64,000 nucleotides of DNA from Phocaeicola barnesiae DSM 18169 = JCM 13652 (GCF_000374585.1 NZ_KB894656.1:1-64000), one strand, 5' to 3'. Positions 8,036 through 16,771 are shown, counted from the stretch's first letter. Numbers and translations are program-made. The notes: a model not told the origin generated them from the sequence alone.

Positions 8036-8150
8036 TATGGTAGCCGATAATTGCCGGCTTTCGTGCCAACTTGATACTTTGGTGCTTTTAACGAACCGAA
8101 GTGCTAAATTGATACGAAAGTGCTGTAAATCCGGCAACTACGGCTACCAT
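8036..8150. repeat. Long imperfect inverted repeat downstream of ermF
   Basis: The outer arms ATGGTAGCCG and CGGCTACCAT are perfect. Pairing continues inward through TTGCCGG/CCGGCAA, CTTTCGT/ACGAAAG and a CTTTGGT/ACCGAAG region, so most of the 115 bases can fold into one hairpin. It lies about 70 bases past the ermF stop codon and could end ermF transcription. On the minus strand the group II intron begins a few bases after the hairpin. Confidence 0.75.
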
Positions 8151-8222
8151 TTTTCGTTATGCGGCAGCTTAAAAGACGACACCAAACCAGAAAAATCATC
8201 TTGACAACCACCCGACTTTGAA

Positions 8223-9023
8223 CTACGAAGGATGAAATTTTTCAGGGACAACTTCCAGCATTTCCAAAAAACAGTTTACCCATTGACTTGGAGACAAACA
8301 AACAATTTGAGCATTAAGGTTTAAACCGAATTTTTCCGAAATTGACCTGACCTGACTTTTCCTGAAAATCGACTTTAAAGCTGTTTTTACAGATAAATCA
8401 GGTTTCTCTAACAGACAGGAAATAAATGCTAAGTATTTGGCTTTAAACTTAAAATCAAAAAATAACTGTTTTCTTTTAATGTTTAACAGGGCTGATTTGA
8501 CAGTTGGCGGTGGAAAGAAACTTTCAGGACCTACCTCATAGACAAGTTTCAAATCAAAAAAAATATGATAGAAAACGGTATATGGATTGTAAAGCTTCCT
8601 CGAAAATAACTTTTGTGCAGGTTCTAACTGAAGGACAATGGAACCTCCCAGAAAATTTCCAAGACTCTCAAACATCAGGATTTTGAAAATATCGGAAGTA
8701 ATGCCATAAGGAATATTTGACACCACTTTGAAAGGAAATTTCGGAACTGCAAAATTCCTAAAATCACAACCGACAACTTGAACATTTCGGGCATCAGAAA
8801 ATAATTTTCGTAAATGTTCAACCAAAGCTGTGTCGTTTTCAATAGCAACAACATTGTTGGCGATTTTTAATAAATGAACAGTAAGAAACCCCTTGCCTGC
8901 CCCAATATCTAAAACCGTATCCTGATTACTTATATTTGCTTGTCTTATTGCATCTTTTATTAGCACTTTATCAATAGTAAAGTGCTGACCCGTAAAACGA
9001 ACGGGCAATTTCTTTTTTGTCAT
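8223..9023 (-). CDS. ermF: 23S rRNA (adenine-N6) dimethyltransferase Erm(F)
   Basis: A 266-residue protein that I recognise as Erm(F). It dimethylates the 23S rRNA adenine equivalent to E. coli A2058 and confers macrolide-lincosamide-streptogramin B resistance. It starts MTKKKLPVRFTGQHF. SAM-binding motif I reads VLDIGAGKGFLTVHL, the acidic motif is IENDTALVEH, and the catalytic motif IV is NIPYG. The frame continues upstream through MKKVFRKIQKGTIQ at 9089, but length and homology support the start at 9023. No TAnnTTTG box is visible close upstream; in Tn4351-like contexts the promoter comes from an insertion sequence, which I do not see here. AT-rich, unlike the tra genes, so acquired. Confidence 0.95.
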   Translation of the reverse strand: MTKKKLPVRFTGQHFTIDKVLIKDAIRQANISNQDTVLDIGAGKGFLTVHLLKIANNVVAIENDTALVEHLRKLFSDARNVQVVGCDFRNFAVPKFPFKVVSNIPYGITSDIFKILMFESLGNFLGGSIVLQLEPAQKLFSRKLYNPYTVFYHIFFDLKLVYEVGPESFFPPPTVKSALLNIKRKQLFFDFKFKAKYLAFISCLLEKPDLSVKTALKSIFRKSQVRSISEKFGLNLNAQIVCLSPSQWVNCFLEMLEVVPEKFHPS

Positions 9024-9241
9024 TAGTAACTTCTTACAGGTGAATACTTGAATTGTTCCTTTCTGAATTTTCCTAAATACTTTCTTCATAATTTCGCTAT
9101 ACTTTTTATGGTTAATAACTATGTTTTGTATTGCTCTCACAACACTTACAACTTGAAGTGTTATTTGGAAACCGATAGGCAAAAATGGCTCAACGATGTC
9201 AATTAACGAGAAAATCCTACGATAATCTATCAAGTGATAGA

Positions 9242-9280
9242 GCAAAAGACGTGCCAAGTTAAATATGGCACGTCTTTTGC
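9242..9280 (-). terminator. Terminator of the tra operon
   Basis: A perfect 15-bp stem, GCAAAAGACGTGCCA with TGGCACGTCTTTTGC, encloses a 9-base loop. It lies 17 bases past the stop codon of the last tra-operon gene. The ermF segment begins just beyond it, so the insertion did not break the transfer operon. Confidence 0.7.
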
Positions 9281-9297
9281 CAGTTTTGTCAGTCCTT

Positions 9298-9825
9298 TTA
9301 TGGGATATACAACAGCGCAAACTCCGCCTTTCTCCGTTTGAGCAGCATGGCGTGGCGTTTTCCTTTGTAGTTGCAGAAGGCTATATACTCACGGTAGATG
9401 TTCCTGTCACCAGCTTCCAGCTTCTTGATTAAGGTGCTTTTGGGGATTGTTTTGCTGCCTAACAGCTTCGCCGGTCCCACATTGTAAGCTAACGTGCCAA
9501 GCAAAATCGAATCAACCCCGAATTTACGGAACATGGCGACAAATTTGCGCAGGTCTTTCCGCAAAAGTTCATCCGCATCCCGTTTTGTCATGGTTCGTGC
9601 CGAATACTTCTCGTTTGGCAAAAGTTTGTGACCCCAACCGACGTATGGGTAGTGTTTTTCTGAGTGCCAGCCTTCAAAGTAGCGGCAGCATAAAAAAGCA
9701 CGTTCCATAAGCGGCAGTCGGTAGATTGCCGCCTGCCCGTCCGTTCCCTCTTGGCGGCTGATCTGCGCGGACACAGAACAGACCGTCAGAAGTGAACAGA
9801 GCATTGTCATGAATACACGCATCAT
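9298..9825 (-). CDS. Lysozyme-like peptidoglycan hydrolase of the tra operon
   Basis: A 175-residue protein with a signal peptide (hydrophobic MTMLCSLLTVCSVSAQ after the start) and a GH24 phage-lysozyme-like domain. The catalytic Glu would be in CCRYFEGWH and the glycine-rich turn in YPYVGWGHKL. LGTLAYNVGPAKLL is the typical central helix. It probably opens the cell wall for the conjugation channel. Its start overlaps the traQ stop (ATGATG), so it is the last gene of the transfer operon, ahead of the terminator. It was exported to the periplasm or cell surface by inference from the signal sequence. Confidence 0.82.
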   Translation of the reverse strand: MMRVFMTMLCSLLTVCSVSAQISRQEGTDGQAAIYRLPLMERAFLCCRYFEGWHSEKHYPYVGWGHKLLPNEKYSARTMTKRDADELLRKDLRKFVAMFRKFGVDSILLGTLAYNVGPAKLLGSKTIPKSTLIKKLEAGDRNIYREYIAFCNYKGKRHAMLLKRRKAEFALLYIP

Positions 9826-10325
9826 TTCAACAAGGGGCTGAAGTTGCCGATGGGAACGATGGTAAGATCGTCGTCCTTTACATTCCTGTTGTTGAAGTCA
9901 AATTCCAGTTCGTAGGAGTTGCTAAAGTTATCCTCCACCACCACGATGAAATTATGCGCCTCATCACCCGCCGCCGTGTAGTACAGGCGGAATTTTTCGT
10001 TCTCCAGCAGGTAGCGGTCGTTAGGCAGGAAGGTGATGCCGTTATCCATTTTGAGCGAGCCTTCCCCCTCGAACTGGAAATAGCGGATGGTATAGAGCGT
10101 ACCCGAAAAGTCGCCCTCCTTTTTCAGTTCACAGCGGATTTCCACTGTCTGCCCCTTTACTACCTTGTTCGGCACGGGCATGACCTCCACCGTGAAGGGA
10201 TAGGACTGCTGGATGTCCATGTCATCGTCACATGACACGAGGGTGAATGACATGGCGGCTATCAGGCATAACGCCACTGCCTTGAATATTGATGTTCTCT
10301 TGTTTCTGTTGTTCAGTATGTTCAT
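9822..10325 (-). CDS. traQ: Conjugative transposon protein TraQ (DUF3872)
   Basis: A 167-residue lipoprotein-like protein from MNILNNRNKRTS. The signal sequence AVALCLIAAMSFTLVSC ends in a lipobox-type Cys, followed by DDD. The mature part is beta-rich (YPFTVEVMPVPNKVVKGQTVEIRC over two strands) and ends NFSPLLK. It matches TraQ/DUF3872 of CTnDOT-type elements, an accessory component of the mating apparatus probably anchored at the outer or inner membrane. The start at 10325 overlaps the traP stop. A longer reading frame upstream lies inside traP and is not used. Confidence 0.88.
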   Translation of the reverse strand: MNILNNRNKRTSIFKAVALCLIAAMSFTLVSCDDDMDIQQSYPFTVEVMPVPNKVVKGQTVEIRCELKKEGDFSGTLYTIRYFQFEGEGSLKMDNGITFLPNDRYLLENEKFRLYYTAAGDEAHNFIVVVEDNFSNSYELEFDFNNRNVKDDDLTIVPIGNFSPLLK

Positions 10326-11224
10326 TGTTCTTCGATTTTTAGATGGTTGTTTTTCTGTTTTTTCGTTGTCAGTTGCAGGTACTCGTTCAAGTCCTTGCAA
10401 CCGTCATAGAGGGAGGAACGGTCGGTGACACGTTCCCCGTATCGCATGGTAAGTGCGGCAAGCGTCCGCCGTCCGGCTTCGTCACGGTCGAGGAAGCAGC
10501 CGATGCGCCCGTATCCGTCCAGCAATCCCGCCGCCTTCTCCACGTTGGCGACTGAGTTCAGCACAAGACAGTCAGCGTTACCGGTTACACCAAGCGTCAC
10601 GGCAGAGAGAAAGTCCATGAAGCCCTCGAACACGAGGCACTCGTCAGCCGGGATGTCATTCGCCTTTACCAGTGATACAGACTTCGGAGGTATGCAACCC
10701 TTGAAATATCGGCTTCTGACTTCATAGCCACCTGCCATGTTCGGAAAGCCAACGGCAAAATACCGTTTCCCACGCACACCGTAGTTCAAGCGGCAGCAGT
10801 GACGGGATGCGATGGCGTAAGGGATGCCCCGTTCCTCTAAATACTCCGTCAGCAGTGAGCGGAGCAGCGGAGCGACCTCCACATCCTCAAAAACGGATTC
10901 GGTCGGCTTCGAGAGATAGACGGGCTTTTCCCATCCGGCAACCGTCATATTGGCGGCTTCCGCTATGAACTTCGCTTGCTTCATGAAGTCATCGCTTTGC
11001 AGAAACTCCCCGGCAAGCGTGAAGATGTCGCCGCCCTTGCCCAAACCGAAGTCGTACCAGAGCTGTTTCGCCACGTTCACACGGAAAGAGGATGTGCGCT
11101 CGCCCCTGTACGGGGCAAGATACCACAGCTCGTTACCGCTCCTTCTGACAGGCTCATGCCCCAGCCGTGCGAGAAAATCCGCAAGCGGCATCCTTCTGAC
11201 AGCATCTATTTCCGTCCTTTCCAT
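10322..11224 (-). CDS. traP: DNA primase TraP
   Basis: A 300-residue primase-like protein starting MERTEIDAVRRMPLADFLARLG. The N-terminal part resembles the CHC2 region of DnaG (PYRGERTSSFRVNV, WYDFGLGKGGDIFTL) but lacks the zinc cysteines. A TOPRIM core follows, with the acidic EGFMDFLSA motif and the DRDEAGRRTL motif. In conjugation such primases prime synthesis of the complementary strand in the recipient. It is coupled to traQ by overlapping start and stop codons and follows traO by seven bases. Confidence 0.88.
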   Translation of the reverse strand: MERTEIDAVRRMPLADFLARLGHEPVRRSGNELWYLAPYRGERTSSFRVNVAKQLWYDFGLGKGGDIFTLAGEFLQSDDFMKQAKFIAEAANMTVAGWEKPVYLSKPTESVFEDVEVAPLLRSLLTEYLEERGIPYAIASRHCCRLNYGVRGKRYFAVGFPNMAGGYEVRSRYFKGCIPPKSVSLVKANDIPADECLVFEGFMDFLSAVTLGVTGNADCLVLNSVANVEKAAGLLDGYGRIGCFLDRDEAGRRTLAALTMRYGERVTDRSSLYDGCKDLNEYLQLTTKKQKNNHLKIEEQ

Positions 11225-11231
11225 GCCCGTG

Positions 11232-11807
11232 TCAGTTGATGATGAACTTGATACCGACCCCGAACTGCGTGTGGAACTTCCGTGTGTCGCCACCCCAAAG
11301 GCAACGCTCCCGCAGGTTGGCAAGCAGGGCGATACGGTCTGCCACGTAACACTCCACATCGAGCGTCAGCGCACCGCCGTAGATGAAGGCGTCCCGGTCG
11401 TGCAGCGTGGAGCCGTCATGCAGCACCTTCTTCCCCCAATTTACCGCCTCATATCCGGCGAGAGCCGAAGCCCCGGCATAGACGAAAACAATCTTTCGGG
11501 CGTCCGACAGTATCTTGAAGTAATAGCCGCCCTCCGCCGTGAACTGCGCCACGGGTATCTTGGTGTCCTTGTAGGGATTGTTCTTCAACAGGTATTCGCC
11601 ACCGAACACCCACTTGTTCCCCTTCTTCGTGTAGGTGGAGAGAGCCGCCCCGAAGCTGTACCCGCCGTCCTTGCCGCCGAGATTGAAGCCGTCCGCCATG
11701 TCCGCCCTCACCTCGATGCCCTGCATCTTCGGCAGACACCGCTGGGCGTGCGCCTGCCCTGTAAAAAGGGCAAGCGACGCGATGATTATTGCGATGTACT
11801 TTCTCAT
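11232..11807 (-). CDS. traO: Conjugal transfer protein TraO
   Basis: A 191-residue exported protein. The first 21 residues are a clear signal peptide (YIAIIIASLALFTGQAHA, with AQ cleavage). The mature domain has alternating beta strands (GGYSFGAALSTYTKKG, KWVFGGEYLL, FGVGIKFIIN) typical of a small outer-membrane-type beta protein. It matches TraO of CTnDOT-like elements, part of the outer portion of the type IV secretion channel. Two bases separate it from the traN stop. Confidence 0.88.
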   Translation of the reverse strand: MRKYIAIIIASLALFTGQAHAQRCLPKMQGIEVRADMADGFNLGGKDGGYSFGAALSTYTKKGNKWVFGGEYLLKNNPYKDTKIPVAQFTAEGGYYFKILSDARKIVFVYAGASALAGYEAVNWGKKVLHDGSTLHDRDAFIYGGALTLDVECYVADRIALLANLRERCLWGGDTRKFHTQFGVGIKFIIN

Positions 11808-11809
11808 GG

Positions 11810-12796
11810 TCAGCGTACTTGAAGTTCGTTGATGGTACCCGCGCGTACCAAATCCTCGTTCTCAATCACGAAGGACTGGTGACGGCCGCCGTTCTTCTCG
11901 TTCAATTCCACCACGAGGCACTTGTCATCGGGGATGGTGAACTTCGCCATCGTGAAGACCGTGCGCTCGCTCTTTTTGCCCGGCACGAGGGTGGCGTAGT
12001 TCTGCGCGCGGAGCGGCAGAATAATCTGCTCCTGCACGGCAGTACGCTTCGCAACCTTCTTGTCCACGATTTTCCAAGTGATGTAGTCCACATCGAAAGG
12101 CACGTTGCTCTGGTTCTTTATCTCCGTGTGGAAATAAAGCAAGCCGTTGTGCGTGTAGATGCCTTTCAACAGGTATTGGATGCCGAAACGCTTGCAGCCG
12201 ATATGCTTCACCTCGCGCTTGTTCTGTTTGTGGATGGACTTCATGATAAGGCGCACCAGCATCGGGCTTTCGCTGCCCAGCTCTTTCAGATAGATTTCCT
12301 GCGCGTTGTTCGGGCGGTTCACCGTGCTGCCGTCATGGATGAAGTCGCACATCTCCACGTTGAGCAACAGCGGTTCGGCGGCGTACTTCACGTTGAAGGT
12401 GTAGAAACTGCCGTCCTCCGTGATGACGGACATATTCGTTTCGTTGGGAAAATTCCTTACGGTAGCCTTCACACGGATGATGTTCTCCGCTCCGTCGGCT
12501 TTCCCGGCAATCAGGTCGGGCGAGCCTAAATCGACATAGCGCACCTCCGCCGGAAAAATGACGTGGACGGTCTTGTCGTAGGTCACTTCCAGACCGTGCG
12601 GCGGTATCATGCGGTCGAAGGTCAGCTTGCGTGACAGCCCGTGATATAGGTCGCCGTCCGCCTCCTTCTGCGGATAGACCTCCTTCGTCAAGGTCGGTTG
12701 TTCACTTCCGTTGGTCGTTTCAACGGTTACATTCTCCTGCGCGTTGGCAGTTATGATGCCCATAGCGAGGGCAAACATGATGATTACTTTTCTCAT
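11810..12796 (-). CDS. traN: Conjugative transposon protein TraN (DUF4138, VirB9-like)
   Basis: A 328-residue periplasmic protein with a signal peptide (IIMFALAMGIITANAQ). It matches TraN/DUF4138, regarded as the VirB9 counterpart of Bacteroidales T4SS. The beta-rich domains include YDKTVHVIFPAEVRYVDLG and DLIAGKADGAENIIRVKA segments, where VirB9 proteins bind the channel core. Its start codon is directly preceded by CCACTAAAATCCAAAAGTA, one of the recurring boxes described in the findings. Confidence 0.88.
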   Translation of the reverse strand: MRKVIIMFALAMGIITANAQENVTVETTNGSEQPTLTKEVYPQKEADGDLYHGLSRKLTFDRMIPPHGLEVTYDKTVHVIFPAEVRYVDLGSPDLIAGKADGAENIIRVKATVRNFPNETNMSVITEDGSFYTFNVKYAAEPLLLNVEMCDFIHDGSTVNRPNNAQEIYLKELGSESPMLVRLIMKSIHKQNKREVKHIGCKRFGIQYLLKGIYTHNGLLYFHTEIKNQSNVPFDVDYITWKIVDKKVAKRTAVQEQIILPLRAQNYATLVPGKKSERTVFTMAKFTIPDDKCLVVELNEKNGGRHQSFVIENEDLVRAGTINELQVR

Positions 12797-12830
12797 TACT
12801 TTTGGATTTTAGTGGTAATTTTTATTGTTT

Positions 12831-14183
12831 TCAATATTTTTCTTGGTAAAGCATGACCCTGTACCCGGCTTTCAGATGCACCTTGACGGTTCGCATCTTT
12901 TTGGCGATGTACTGGCTCGTGCCTTGTATCAGCCCCTTGCCCAAGTCGGAGGCGAGCTGCGCCCCGGCATTGGTGGAGATGTTGATGCTGCTTCCCAGCG
13001 AGCCGCCCATGTTGGCGGCGACCTCCCGGACGGCGTTCATCTCCATCGAGTTCGGGATGAAGATGCCGGGCTGTCCGTCCGTGTCATAGACCGCAAGCTC
13101 CACGGGGATAATCGTGCCGTCGTATTCCAGCGAGGTAATCTCGATGTCGAGCCGCTCACCCTGTATCTTGCCCGTGCCGACCACCACCGCACCCCGGGGT
13201 ATTGTCCTGCCTGCCACCGCCATAGGCTCCAGCAGGCGCAGCCTTACCGTCTGCCCGTCCGTCACGCTCTGCGCCCCATGCACGCACGCCGGTATGGTGT
13301 TCCTGTCCAATACCTCCGCCGTGCCGACAGCCGTGTTGAAACCCCGGTTGCGTTCCTGCGATAAGGCGGCGACAAACTCCGCGTTACTCATAGGCTGTGA
13401 GAGTGAAGAAACTACTTGATGCTCCACCTGTCTGATAGGCATTGCCTTGTTCTTCTTCCCTTTCTGCACGGTAGTTGGCTCTGCCCTCTGTTCCGCCGAT
13501 GGCTGTCCTCCGTTCTGACCGCCCATGTACTTTGCCGCCAGCTCGTAGGACTTCTCCATAAGAGCCACCTGCTCGTCCATAGAGGAAGCCTTGCCCCTCT
13601 CGCTTTCCAGTTCCGACTCCAGCGATGCGATGCGCTCCAACAATTCGTCCATCTCCGCATTGTCGTTTTTCGGCTGGTCGTAGAAGTTTCCGAGCGTGGC
13701 GTTCAGGTCACGGTAGGCGGCTGCGGAGGACTGGATGGTCTGCGGCGTGGCTGGCTTTGCCCTTTCTTCCTTGCCGCCCGGATTGGCGAGGTCGAAGTCC
13801 ACTCCGTTCTCCGTTCCCGCTATCTCGCGGTCGAACATGTCGCCCAGCTGCCCGATGGCACGGTTGCGGCTCTCCTGACGCTCTTCCATCTCCCCATGCT
13901 CGTAGGCTTTCAGCTTGTCGCCGATAATCTGCCGGTTCGCCTTGTCAGCGTCGGGCATCTCGGTGTTGTATCCGTCCGTTCCCGGCGGTTGCTCCTTGCC
14001 GGAGGACGGGGCGAATATCAGCCACATCGCCCCGATGAACACCAACACCATAGCGGGCAGCACGATCATCTTCTGCCGTTTCAGCCGTTGCGCCTCTGTC
14101 AGCGGTTCGCGCTCCTTTTTCGGTTTCCCCGTTTCGGGAGCAGCTTTGTTCTCTTTCGTCGGTTCATTCTTTGTCTGTTCCAT
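12831..14183 (-). CDS. traM: Conjugative transposon protein TraM (VirB10-like)
   Basis: A 450-residue protein with a charged cytoplasmic N terminus (Lys/Glu/Pro-rich, residues 1-37), one membrane span (IVLPAMVLVFIGAMWLIFA), a long periplasmic linker with a coiled coil (ERIASLESELESERGK, about 180-215), and a C-terminal beta domain (GRTIPRGAVVVGTGKI, LDIEITSLEYDG). This is the VirB10/TraM layout, the core protein that links inner and outer membrane parts of the channel. It overlaps traL by 20 bases. Confidence 0.9.
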   Translation of the reverse strand: MEQTKNEPTKENKAAPETGKPKKEREPLTEAQRLKRQKMIVLPAMVLVFIGAMWLIFAPSSGKEQPPGTDGYNTEMPDADKANRQIIGDKLKAYEHGEMEERQESRNRAIGQLGDMFDREIAGTENGVDFDLANPGGKEERAKPATPQTIQSSAAAYRDLNATLGNFYDQPKNDNAEMDELLERIASLESELESERGKASSMDEQVALMEKSYELAAKYMGGQNGGQPSAEQRAEPTTVQKGKKNKAMPIRQVEHQVVSSLSQPMSNAEFVAALSQERNRGFNTAVGTAEVLDRNTIPACVHGAQSVTDGQTVRLRLLEPMAVAGRTIPRGAVVVGTGKIQGERLDIEITSLEYDGTIIPVELAVYDTDGQPGIFIPNSMEMNAVREVAANMGGSLGSSINISTNAGAQLASDLGKGLIQGTSQYIAKKMRTVKVHLKAGYRVMLYQEKY

Positions 14184-14472
14184 ATAAATAAGGTGTTAAG
14201 TGATTGCCTGTTTCCGCCGGGGTCGGCAGTTCCACCCGTCCGGCGTGTCCCGTTTCCATATGTGAGCCGTCGTTCCTGCCGATGTCATAGACGGCTCTGC
14301 CGAAGGTGTAAAGGGCAAGCACCGCGAAGGCGGCGAACATCCCCAGCACGATGCGGCGGCGTGTTTCCGGCGGCAAGCCGTCCAGATACCCTTTGAGACT
14401 TGCCGCCAAGCGTTTCCGTTTGTCGTGGAGTTTCCAATACATGCCCCACATTGATTTTCTGATACTTTTCAT
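14164..14472 (-). CDS. traL: Conjugative transposon protein TraL
   Basis: A 102-residue single-span membrane protein. A basic N terminus (KLHDKRKRLAASLKGYL) precedes one transmembrane helix (RIVLGMFAAFAVLALYTFG) and a short periplasmic tail. It matches TraL of the Bacteroidales T4SS by size and position between traK and traM. Its 3' end overlaps the traM start, consistent with coupled translation. It is probably a small scaffold component of the inner-membrane complex; direct function is unknown. Confidence 0.8.
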   Translation of the reverse strand: MKSIRKSMWGMYWKLHDKRKRLAASLKGYLDGLPPETRRRIVLGMFAAFAVLALYTFGRAVYDIGRNDGSHMETGHAGRVELPTPAETGNHLTPYLYGTDKE

Positions 14473-14478
14473 GTCCTG

Positions 14479-15102
14479 TTACCGTTTGATAGTCTGTAAA
14501 TCCTTGTTCTCAATGATGGTGAAACCCTCGATGGTAAAACCGTTCGGGTTGTCATCCGACCGCGATGCGTTCAGCAGGCGGCAGGTGGTCACGAGGCTGC
14601 GCTCGGTGACGTTGCTCTGCCGGATGATTTTCTGTGTGGCGTAGGTCACGGCACGGTAGGGATAGGCGTTGAAGTCGCACACCACGCTGTCCACCTTCAG
14701 CACTTGGTTGATGTTCCCGGCGATGATGCGGTTGTAGTACCCCTTCTCCGCGAAGTCCGAATAATAGTGGTACACGCTCTTGTCCGCCAGCAGCAAGGCA
14801 CGTTTCACGTTGTGTTCAATCGCGCTTTTTTCAGGTGATAGCGTGAAGAACATCTCGTGGAAACGGCGCACATGTTCCCGTGCCTCCGCCGGGCGGTTCT
14901 GCGACAAATCCTGAGACAAGGCGAGCATCAGGCTCTTGCCGTTGTCCAGCACATAGATTTTCTCCCGTTGCTTCTCTGCGAAACGGTAGGAGTTCCACAC
15001 GCTCCACACCGTCACCACGGCGCACAGCGAGAGGAAGACGATACCGAACAGGCGTATCTGCCTGAACGACGATTCGATGTTTCTAAGTGATTTGAATTCC
15101 AT
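14479..15102 (-). CDS. traK: Conjugative transposon protein TraK (VirB8-like)
   Basis: A 207-residue protein beginning MEFKSLRNIESSFRQIR, then one membrane helix (LFGIVFLSLCAVVTVWSVW) and a periplasmic domain with DLSQNRPAEAREHVRRFHEMFF and VVCDFNAYPYRAVTYATQ. This is the VirB8-type topology, matching TraK of CTnDOT-like systems, an assembly factor of the inner-membrane complex. Six bases separate it from traL. Confidence 0.88.
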   Translation of the reverse strand: MEFKSLRNIESSFRQIRLFGIVFLSLCAVVTVWSVWNSYRFAEKQREKIYVLDNGKSLMLALSQDLSQNRPAEAREHVRRFHEMFFTLSPEKSAIEHNVKRALLLADKSVYHYYSDFAEKGYYNRIIAGNINQVLKVDSVVCDFNAYPYRAVTYATQKIIRQSNVTERSLVTTCRLLNASRSDDNPNGFTIEGFTIIENKDLQTIKR

Positions 15103-15133
15103 TTATATTTTCCAATTTATGATTGCACATTGA

Positions 15134-16138
15134 TTATTTCAGCAATTTGCCGACACGTCCGACTGCGTTTCCTGCGGCTGCACCCGCCACGCTGCCCGCC
15201 ATGCTTCCGGCTCGTCCCGCCATCTGGTTCACGTTGCGACCGTAACCGCCCATGCCTCCGGCTTGGATAATCCAGCCCGCAACGGTGGGAATGGTAAAGT
15301 AGCCGATGATGCCGATGCAGAGGAATACGATATACACCCCGTCGCTCGAATCCAGCGAGAAGTTCGGGTCTGCCTGCATCCGCTCGATGTCGTTTTGCAG
15401 CATCAGAACCTGTATCTTCGCCAGTATGGTGCTGAACATGTCCGATACCGGTAGCCACAGATAGACCTGTATATAGCGGCATATCCACTGCGTGAGCGTG
15501 TTTTGGAAACCGTCCCATACCGACAGGGCGAAGGCTATCGGACCGAGAATCGCCAGCACCACGAGAAAGAAGGTGCGGACGGTGTCTATCACGAGGGCGG
15601 CGGCTTGGAACAGCAGTTCGAGTATCTCGCGGAAGAAGTCGCGGATGCTCTTCTTCATGTTGTACATTCCCCGGTCGATATACATTCCCGCCATCGTCAC
15701 CATGTCGGAGGGCGACCAGCCGAGTTCCTCCAGTTGCTTGTCAAATTCCTCGTTGGACACGAGGTAGGCGGTTTCGGGGTTGCGTACCATCGCCTCGTAT
15801 TCCAGTTTGTCCTTCTGCTCCCGGTATCGGTTCATGTCCAGCGTTTCCGCCTCCAGCATCTTTGCCGTGCCCTGTACGACGGGTGAGAGGATGCTGTTTA
15901 TCGTGCCCAGCACCACAGTCGGGAAGAACATGATGCACAGACCGATGGCAAAAGGACGGAGCATCGGGAATACGTCTATCGGTTCAGCTCTCGCCAGCGA
16001 CTGCCATACCCGGTAGGCGACGTAGAACAGCGCACCCAGCCCGGCGATGCCTTTCGCCACACCAGCCATGTCCCCACACAGCGGCATCATCTGCTCATAA
16101 AGTGAACGTAAAATCTGATGAAGGTTGTCGAACTTCAT
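15134..16138 (-). CDS. traJ: Conjugative transposon protein TraJ (VirB6-like)
   Basis: A 334-residue polytopic membrane protein. Hydrophobic segments occur at about residues 22-45, 58-80, 190-235, 268-300 and near the C terminus, with a central hydrophilic stretch (MLEAETLDMNRYREQKDKLE). The C terminus is Gly/Ala-rich (GRAGSMAGSVAGAAAGNAVG). It matches TraJ, the VirB6-like inner-membrane channel protein through which DNA passes. It follows traI by three bases. Confidence 0.88.
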   Translation of the reverse strand: MKFDNLHQILRSLYEQMMPLCGDMAGVAKGIAGLGALFYVAYRVWQSLARAEPIDVFPMLRPFAIGLCIMFFPTVVLGTINSILSPVVQGTAKMLEAETLDMNRYREQKDKLEYEAMVRNPETAYLVSNEEFDKQLEELGWSPSDMVTMAGMYIDRGMYNMKKSIRDFFREILELLFQAAALVIDTVRTFFLVVLAILGPIAFALSVWDGFQNTLTQWICRYIQVYLWLPVSDMFSTILAKIQVLMLQNDIERMQADPNFSLDSSDGVYIVFLCIGIIGYFTIPTVAGWIIQAGGMGGYGRNVNQMAGRAGSMAGSVAGAAAGNAVGRVGKLLK

Positions 16139-16141
16139 AGG

Positions 16142-16771
16142 CTACCAGTATCTTTCGTTCATGTTCCCGTACAGCCCCATGATGCGGTCGAGGTCGTTCT
16201 TCTTTTTCGCACGCAGGTAACTCACGGAGATGTTCTTGTTCGTGTAGTAGCTCACGAGGTTGCGGTAACGCTTCATCTTCGAGTGGCAGCGTTCCACCAC
16301 GTCCATGCGCTCCTTGTCGGTCATGGAGAGCGTGGTGATGTTCACCACGTTCCTGAGTTCCGTCAACACTTCGTTGCTTTCCTCCAGCAGTTTCGTGTAG
16401 CCGAAAGCGATTGCGGAAAGCTCTTCGGGTCTGAAATTCCCGTCACGGAGCATCCGTTGGAAACTGTTCACATAGATGTCTGTGATGTCGCCCACCATCA
16501 GGATGGTCTGCTGCACCTTGCGGGCGTCCTTGACCAGATTGTTCACCGATTTGAGGGCATCGTAATACTTCTTGCCCTGCTGATAGATTTTCACCGTCTC
16601 CTGAAAGTTGCTCACCATGTTCGTGGCGGTCTTGGAGGTATGGATGATGTTTTTGGAGGCATTGATGATGCCCTGCGCTAGATTGCCCGGATCGCTTACG
16701 ACCCACTGTGCGCTTGCCCTGCCCGCGAAAAGCAGGCACAGGCAGATAATCATTGTTATTCTTGTTCTCAT
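16142..16771 (-). CDS. traI: Conjugal transfer protein TraI (DUF4141, VirB5-like)
   Basis: A 209-residue exported helical protein. The signal peptide is MIICLCLLFAGRASAQW; the mature part is mostly long helices (SNFQETVKIYQQGKKYYDAL, EVLTELRNVVNITTLSM), as in VirB5-type pilus-tip or assembly proteins. It matches TraI/DUF4141. A CCACTAAAATCCAAAGTA box ends two bases before the start codon, as for traN. It begins the traI-traM stretch after the small traH-like lipoprotein gene. Confidence 0.87.
   Translation of the reverse strand: MRTRITMIICLCLLFAGRASAQWVVSDPGNLAQGIINASKNIIHTSKTATNMVSNFQETVKIYQQGKKYYDALKSVNNLVKDARKVQQTILMVGDITDIYVNSFQRMLRDGNFRPEELSAIAFGYTKLLEESNEVLTELRNVVNITTLSMTDKERMDVVERCHSKMKRYRNLVSYYTNKNISVSYLRAKKKNDLDRIMGLYGNMNERYW

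Noticed and set aside
8036..8150. Possible integron attC site
   Set aside because: The hairpin is long and palindromic, but a proper RYYYAAC/GTTRRRY pair and cassette array are absent.
9024..9320. 99-residue N-terminal extension of ErmF
   Set aside because: Erm(F) is 266 residues and starts MTKKKLPV; the extension reads through the tra terminator.
13416..14396. Long plus-strand frames opposite traM and other tra genes
   Set aside because: They are antisense shadows caused by the high GC third positions of the real genes and have no domain pattern.
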